Below, piece after piece: positions 60,591 to 64,000 of a DNA stretch of 64,000 bases (position 1 is its first letter; each line of letters begins with the position of its first letter). Where the stretch lies: contig JBPYFK010000156.1 of NCBI GenBank assembly GCA_051984675.1, positions 7,782-71,781 on the forward strand, written 5' to 3'. Under the pieces are notes generated by a model, which did not search any database, was not told the DNA's origin, and saw nothing but the letters and a program-made list of their open reading frames with translations. Source of the stretch: JBPYFK01 sp051984675. GTDB taxonomy: Bacteria > Actinomycetota > Actinomycetes > Mycobacteriales > Pseudonocardiaceae. A program made the translations under genes and the position numbers.

Positions 60591-60914
60591 TTACCGGCGT
60601 CGCCAGCGTCGCCGGAGTTCGCCATGGCGAGACAGCCAGCGGGTGAACGCCCGCACATCCATGCGCACGGTCTGCCCGGCGCGGCGCGGGTGAACGGCAG
60701 CATAGGCGTTGAACAGGGGAGTGAACCGCTCGCCGAGCCGGTGGGACAGATCCCGGCGCACCCTGGCGATGAGCCGACGGCGTTTGGCGATCAGTGCGGT
60801 TTGCTGTATTCGCATCTGTTCGGGATCGAACCCCGGTGGGCACTGCTGCTGCCCGAGCAGTGCCCCGAGCAACGCGGCCTGTTCGGCGGCGAGTCGAGTG
60901 CGGTCTGCGGTCAT
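60591..60914 (-). CDS. Small basic protein coupled to the DUF692 gene
   Basis: ATG 60914 overlaps the DUF692 stop by 4 bp; 107 aa, rich in Arg (ending RRRWRRR), mostly helical (TRLAAEQAALLGALLGQQ; IAKRRRLIARVRRDL). No family recognised with confidence. DUF692 enzymes usually have a small partner protein coded next to them that helps bind the substrate peptide (MbnC/DUF2063 in other systems); this one holds that position. Confidence 0.6.
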   Translation of the reverse strand: MTADRTRLAAEQAALLGALLGQQQCPPGFDPEQMRIQQTALIAKRRRLIARVRRDLSHRLGERFTPLFNAYAAVHPRRAGQTVRMDVRAFTRWLSRHGELRRRWRRR

Positions 60915-61540
60915 CGGTTCACGACCTGCCGGACCGCATCGAGTTCGGCGGCGAGTTCGGTGTCGCTGGGGAACTGGTCGTCTCGTTCGAGCAGTACCCC
61001 TGGCGGTCGCGTTCGTGAGCACAGTTCCGCCAGCAGATCGAGCGCTTCGGGGAGCACCGGATGGGCGTGTGTGTCGTGGTAGACGCCATTCCGCCAGATC
61101 CCACCGCCGATGTGCACGTAGGCGACCTGTTCGAGCGGCACGGTGTCAAGGAAGGTGACCGGGTCGGTGCCGGTGTTGTGGGTGTTGGCATAGAGGTTGG
61201 CGACATCCACGATCAGCCGGCAGTCGGTGCGTTCGACCAGTTCGCACAGGAACTGCGCCTCGCTGAACTCGGCGTGGGGCCATTCCAGCAATGCTGCGAC
61301 GTTTTCCAACGCCAAGGGAACCGGCAGCGCGGCTTGCGCGTCCCGCACGTTGTCGACAAGCACATTGAGTGCGGCACGCGTGCGAGGAAGCGGCAGCAAG
61401 TGCCCGGCGTCCAAGCCGCCCGCGCGAGTGAACGCGATGTGGTCGCTGGCCAGTGGTGCGCCCACCGTCTCGACCACGTGCGCCAGGTGCGCGAGCCGGG
61501 GGCGGTCGAGGGTTTCGGCTCCGCCCAGGGACAGCGACAC
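60911..61540 (-). pseudogene. DUF692 (MbnB-like) protein lacking its N-terminus
   Basis: The only in-frame start is GTG 61540; the frame is open upstream to a TGA near 61645 but lacks family sequence there beyond TPVLPHAVSLSLGG. About 210 residues remain of a usual ~280. Present are SDHIAFTRA, LENVAALLEW, DVANLYANTHNTG, VHIGGGIWR, YHDTHAHPV and VLLERDDQF, covering most metal ligands of the TIM barrel; the first strands are missing. DUF692 enzymes use two or three iron ions to modify cysteines in ribosomal peptides. Either a truncated remnant or a gene broken by the deletion that also hit the TIGR04222 gene. Confidence 0.65.
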
Positions 61541-62279
61541 CGCGTGCGGCAGGACGGGTGTTCCGCCGTCGCGTGTCGGCAGGCCGCCCGCGACGATGGC
61601 GGCCGGAGGGGATCGGTTCCAGTGGTGTGACCAGGGTTCCCTCAGCCCTCCGCGGACTCAGGGCCGTCTTGCCCGTCTCCGTGCGTAACGGGTGCCGACA
61701 GTTACCAGCACTGACACCCCACGCGATGAGCGTCACGACGAGTTCGAATTTCAGCCCATTGATCGGAAACCCCAGTGAAGCGCCGTTGAACGGCCGGGCG
61801 AGATTGACGGCGCACAACGCTGGGAACAATCCCAGCGTGACGAGCATCGCGGCGCGAACGCGAGCCGAGCAGAGCAGACCCCGCTGGCGCAACGATTCGA
61901 GCAGCGGGACGCACAACTCCCCGCGGCGGAAGTCCTTGTGCTGCTTGGTCACCGTGTCGCTGACGGCGATCTGGTCCAGCACTGCTTGCTGATAGACGTT
62001 GGCCGCGGGCCCACCGGTGGCTTGCAGGCGTCGTTGCCGGGTTACCCGAATCGCGCCGGATTCGATCAGTCCGGCCAGCGCGGTCTCGGCGACACGACTC
62101 GCACCGCCATGCAGGTATGCCCACTCATACAGGCCCAGCGCACCCTGATCGTTCCTGCGGCCCTGGACATCGCGAGTGACCAGCGACCGCACCAGTACCG
62201 TCATCACACAGACCGTCAACAACGCCACGCCGTAGACCAACAGGAACTCCGGGCCGTTCAACCCCCACGGCCTGCCCAT
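61146..62279 (-). CDS. TIGR04222-domain membrane protein with a shifted, non-native C-terminus
   Basis: ATG 62279 follows AGGAGG. The first ~200 residues (to about 61680) match the TIGR04222 domain: a membrane segment (FLLVYGVALLTVCVMTVLV), LYEWAYLHGGASRVAETALA, LIESGAIRVTRQRRLQATGG, LLESLRQRGLLCSARVR and two more hydrophobic helices. These proteins normally end in a Gly/Cys-rich tail and are coded beside DUF692 genes. Here the frame runs on into the DUF692 gene in the wrong frame, giving Arg/Pro-rich sequence with no resemblance to a protein domain. The Cys-rich tail and the DUF692 N-terminus seem to have been lost in one deletion. Confidence 0.6.
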   Translation of the reverse strand: MGRPWGLNGPEFLLVYGVALLTVCVMTVLVRSLVTRDVQGRRNDQGALGLYEWAYLHGGASRVAETALAGLIESGAIRVTRQRRLQATGGPAANVYQQAVLDQIAVSDTVTKQHKDFRRGELCVPLLESLRQRGLLCSARVRAAMLVTLGLFPALCAVNLARPFNGASLGFPINGLKFELVVTLIAWGVSAGNCRHPLRTETGKTALSPRRAEGTLVTPLEPIPSGRHRRGRPADTRRRNTRPAARGVAVPGRSRNPRPPPARAPGARGRDGGRTTGQRPHRVHSRGRLGRRALAAASSHACRTQCACRQRAGRASRAAGSLGVGKRRSIAGMAPRRVQRGAVPVRTGRTHRLPADRGCRQPLCQHPQHRHRPGHLP

Positions 62280-62758
62280 GACACCTCCTGACTGCGGACC
62301 GACCGATTCCCACGCGCACCATAAGGCGCCACGCGCTGCAAATGTGCGCGAACGGCAAGATCGACCATCCGTCGAGAGCGGAGCCACTTGGCTCGGAACG
62401 AGGCTGCCCCGAGGCAGCTTCTCCGAGGTGTCCTTATTGGACGAAACCACGAGGGGTGATTGTGCTCGTCGTCGCCGGTCGAGCGTTCGGTGCCGGACGC
62501 GTAGGTTCTACACCCGCACAGCGAGCCACTGGCGAGGCGTGCGAGCTGGGCTACGACCTACTCACGTCCCGCCGAGAGCACGTTCATGCCATAGCCCGGC
62601 ACGAGCGTTCAAGATACCGATCCCGTGGTCAGGCCAGCATGGGTGTGAGGCCGCAGGGGGAGGGCGGTAGGGCGTGGATGTGTAGACCGCCGGGGCGTTT
62701 GGGCTGACCGCTACCGGCGAAGGCGCCATCCACGCCCTGCAATGACGGGGAAGAGATC
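62280..62758. other. Gene-poor region with a long-range inverted repeat
   Basis: No convincing gene in 479 bp. AGGGCGTGGATG (62669-62680) and CATCCACGCCCT (62727-62738) are a perfect 12-bp inverted repeat with 46 bp between, ending 20 bp before the next ORF; it could fold in the leader of that ORF. The palindrome GTCCTTATTGGAC is at 62430-62442. Confidence 0.45.
62430..62442. repeat. GTCC-N5-GGAC palindrome
   Basis: GTCCTTATTGGAC, intergenic, one of the dispersed 13-bp palindromes in this window. Confidence 0.35.
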
Positions 62759-63049
62759 ATGAGTCGTAATCTGGAGCGCTCTTCGCAGGCTGCGACGCCT
62801 GTGACGCCAGTGACGGCTTTGGACAACGTCCTAGACAGGATGACAGCGCTCGCCACAGATGTCGCCTTGCTGCACGAACTGATCCTCAGCAGCAGGGCGC
62901 TGGAACTGCAGCGTCGGGACGAGCTGACTTCCCAGCTGTCCGCGCTGGCGCTGACGGTGGCCGAGGCTTATCAACGTGTACTCCGTTGCCATGAACTGTT
63001 CACGGGTGCGTCAACGTCGTCGGACAACGAACCCACTCGCGACGCCTGA
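62759..63049 (+). CDS. Hypothetical protein, helical, 96 aa
   Basis: The ORF (MSRNLERSSQAATPVTPVTA, LATDVALLHELILSSRALEL, QLSALALTVAEAYQRVLRCH) predicts two amphipathic helices with coiled-coil character and no membrane segment. Upstream GGGGAAGA is a modest binding site. I recognise no family. It lies in the gene-poor right end, so it may be part of imported DNA. Confidence 0.45.
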   Translation: MSRNLERSSQAATPVTPVTALDNVLDRMTALATDVALLHELILSSRALELQRRDELTSQLSALALTVAEAYQRVLRCHELFTGASTSSDNEPTRDA

Positions 63050-63068
63050 AGCCGGTGGGCTACAAAGA

Positions 63069-63323
63069 TCAAATGCGTGGTGGACGGCCGTGACGATATG
63101 CCGGTGTGCGCCCACACAAAGGTCTCCATAAAACTCGCGTAGTGGCCTTACTGGCAACTACGTTTAGTCCCTGATCTTCGGCCGTCATTCTGAAGTGGAA
63201 ATTGGCCTTGGGATTGGTTGCGCCAGTCTCGTACTGGGCAGTGAATGCGAAGTTCTTGACCGTGTTGTCAATTTCGCTGACATTGTCAGCCCAGACCGAC
63301 GAGTTCCACGACGTGATGGCCAT
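63069..63323 (-). CDS. Possible small protein, doubtful
   Basis: The 84-aa frame starts MAITSWNSSVWADNVSEIDN and has a protein-like, low-GC composition for about 60 residues (VKNFAFTAQYETG, ANFHFRMTAEDQG). It then turns Arg/Pro-rich as if frameshifted. There is no ribosome-binding site. It may be a remnant of a foreign gene. Confidence 0.25.
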   Translation of the reverse strand: MAITSWNSSVWADNVSEIDNTVKNFAFTAQYETGATNPKANFHFRMTAEDQGLNVVASKATTRVLWRPLCGRTPAYRHGRPPRI

Positions 63324-63731
63324 GACCTATGCGAGGAGGAGGACTGAGAGCCACCACGGATGAGTGCGTTCAGTGGCTCGCGCAACTCGAAGCGGACGGA
63401 CAGGCCGGCGGAAGGATTTGCCGGATCTGACTCGCTGGATGCTCGCGACTGGGCGACATTGTATAGAAGGTCATCCGTGTGCGGGGTGATGGGTTGCAGC
63501 GGCGGAGGATGCTCACTAGGGGAGGCGCGGTTCCACTCTTCCCTGCCTCCCAGGGCGATTGGCGTGATCCGAATAGCACCGGACGTGACCTTCGAAGCAT
63601 CTCGTTGATCCAGGATGTCTATCTGGGGCGCAAGATGGTGAACTGGTCGGCCGCTCGGCCTTGGATTTGGCGGATATACAATTAGAATTGATTTGTATGA
63701 GTGTGGTTGACCGCGATCCGAGAATGCAAGA
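63324..63731. other. Low-GC region without a supported gene
   Basis: About 400 bp with no frame that looks like a protein. It includes the AT-rich inverted repeat ATACAA/TTGTAT (63676-63698) around CAATT-AG-AATTG, close to the tRNA fragment. Possibly debris of earlier integrations. Confidence 0.4.
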
Positions 63732-63754
63732 ACCCCAGGCTTTTGGCCTGGGGT
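63732..63754 (-). terminator. Terminator hairpin after the tRNA-Lys 3' half
   Basis: ACCCCAGGC (63732-63740) and GCCTGGGGT (63746-63754) form a perfect 9-bp stem with a 5-nt loop. On the minus strand it follows the tRNA 3' end by 3 nt and is followed by TTCTTGCATT, a fair terminator for a tRNA transcript. Confidence 0.75.
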
Positions 63755-63757
63755 CTT

Positions 63758-63798
63758 GTGCGCCAACAGGGACTCGAACCCCGAACCCGCTGATTAAG
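63758..63798 (-). other. 3' half of tRNA-Lys (CTT), probable integration (att) site
   Basis: On the minus strand the sequence from the anticodon onward, CTTAATCAGCGGGTTC (63798 down), then GGGGTTCGAGTCCC (T arm) and TTGGCGC plus discriminator A (63766-63759), agrees with actinobacterial tRNA-Lys(CTT). The matching 5' acceptor strand GCGCCAA and D arm are absent from the next 100 bp. A tRNA cut at the anticodon loop is the usual mark left by tyrosine-recombinase integration. Confidence 0.7.
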
Positions 63799-64000
63799 GG
63801 ACAGTGCCAACCATCGTTTGTTGATGTCTGTCGGTATCCCTTGTGAGGTGACACTTTCGCAGATGCAAACGTCCAATGTTAGTCGTTCTTTGTCGTTGGC
63901 TGCCGGTGTTTAGGATGGGTTTCGTATGGGTTTGATCTTGACTACTACGCCGTCTTCGCCAATGAGGCGGAGTCTCTTCTCGCTCGTCGATCAGGCGTAA
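63799..64000. mobile_element. Probable left edge of an integrated element
   Basis: The 200 bp beyond the tRNA fragment are lower in GC and carry no recognisable gene. A short forward frame (MGLILTTTPSSPMRRSLFSL) ends at base 64000. The geometry of the tRNA fragment puts inserted DNA on this side; an integrase would be expected past the window end. Confidence 0.35.

Noticed and set aside
63185..63766. 193-aa minus-strand frame starting at the tRNA fragment
   Set aside because: Its start lies in the tRNA acceptor and terminator hairpin, there is no ribosome-binding site, and the sequence has no protein-like domain.

Overview
The window is 64 kb of high-GC actinobacterial chromosome, most like a Pseudonocardiaceae-type genome (Amycolatopsis/Saccharopolyspora range; this placement is inference from gene content and codon use). 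Supporting signs are a mycothiol-linked formaldehyde dehydrogenase, a complete mce/yrbE lipid-import operon, a DprE2-like reductase, a PaaX regulator, GTG/TTG starts and many 1-4 bp overlapping gene joints. No replication origin, rRNA, CRISPR array or intact insertion sequence is visible.

Left part (1-18.8 kb) is catabolic. A truncated mscR with its MBL partner and a secreted SGNH esterase come first. Next is a quinate/shikimate module: a shikimate/quinate dehydrogenase and a QuiC-type 3-dehydroshikimate dehydratase, a divergent TetR and an MHS-type permease. The same operator-like sequence stands in front of both the divergent pair and the permease. A decayed amino-acid permease precedes a tryptophan block: tryptophan 2,3-dioxygenase, an amidohydrolase in the position of a formylkynurenine hydrolase, and kynureninase, with a divergent PaaX-type regulator. 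A RidA protein, an SDR, a 2-aminobenzoyl-CoA monooxygenase/reductase, an enoyl-CoA hydratase and a 2-aminobenzoate-CoA ligase continue the route, so tryptophan can be followed through anthranilate to 2-aminobenzoyl-CoA ring attack within one locus. Two of its promoters share a 25-bp motif.

Middle part (19-37.5 kb) holds a diguanylate cyclase, a GMC oxidoreductase behind two KstR-like boxes, a nine-gene mce operon (yrbEA-yrbEB-mceA-F plus an Mce-associated protein) with a divergent TetR, a hotdog thioesterase, a DUF2157 membrane protein, CorA, a DUF1015 protein and an exported phosphodiester glycosidase.

The 37.5-44.4 kb stretch is the most unusual. A minus-strand operon encodes a small 34-aa ORF, an APS kinase fused to a degenerate ATP-sulfurylase domain, CysQ, CysD, CysN and a sulfotransferase, opposite a stand-alone ketosynthase. 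No reductive sulfate genes accompany it, so it looks like a dedicated PAPS supply for sulfating a product.

Right part (44.4-64 kb) has a DJ-1/PfpI protein with a LysR regulator, an EthA-like Baeyer-Villiger monooxygenase, a phosphotriesterase-like lactonase, two acyl-CoA ligases, a monoacylglycerol-lipase-like hydrolase, a methanethiol oxidase (SBP56), a DprE2-like SDR, a glutaredoxin, a cold-shock protein, an L,D-transpeptidase lipoprotein, a Lpd-like flavoprotein and an orphan Mce protein. A damaged TIGR04222/DUF692 locus follows, then a gene-poor, lower-GC end with the 3' half of a tRNA-Lys, which probably marks the edge of an integrated element running off the right side.
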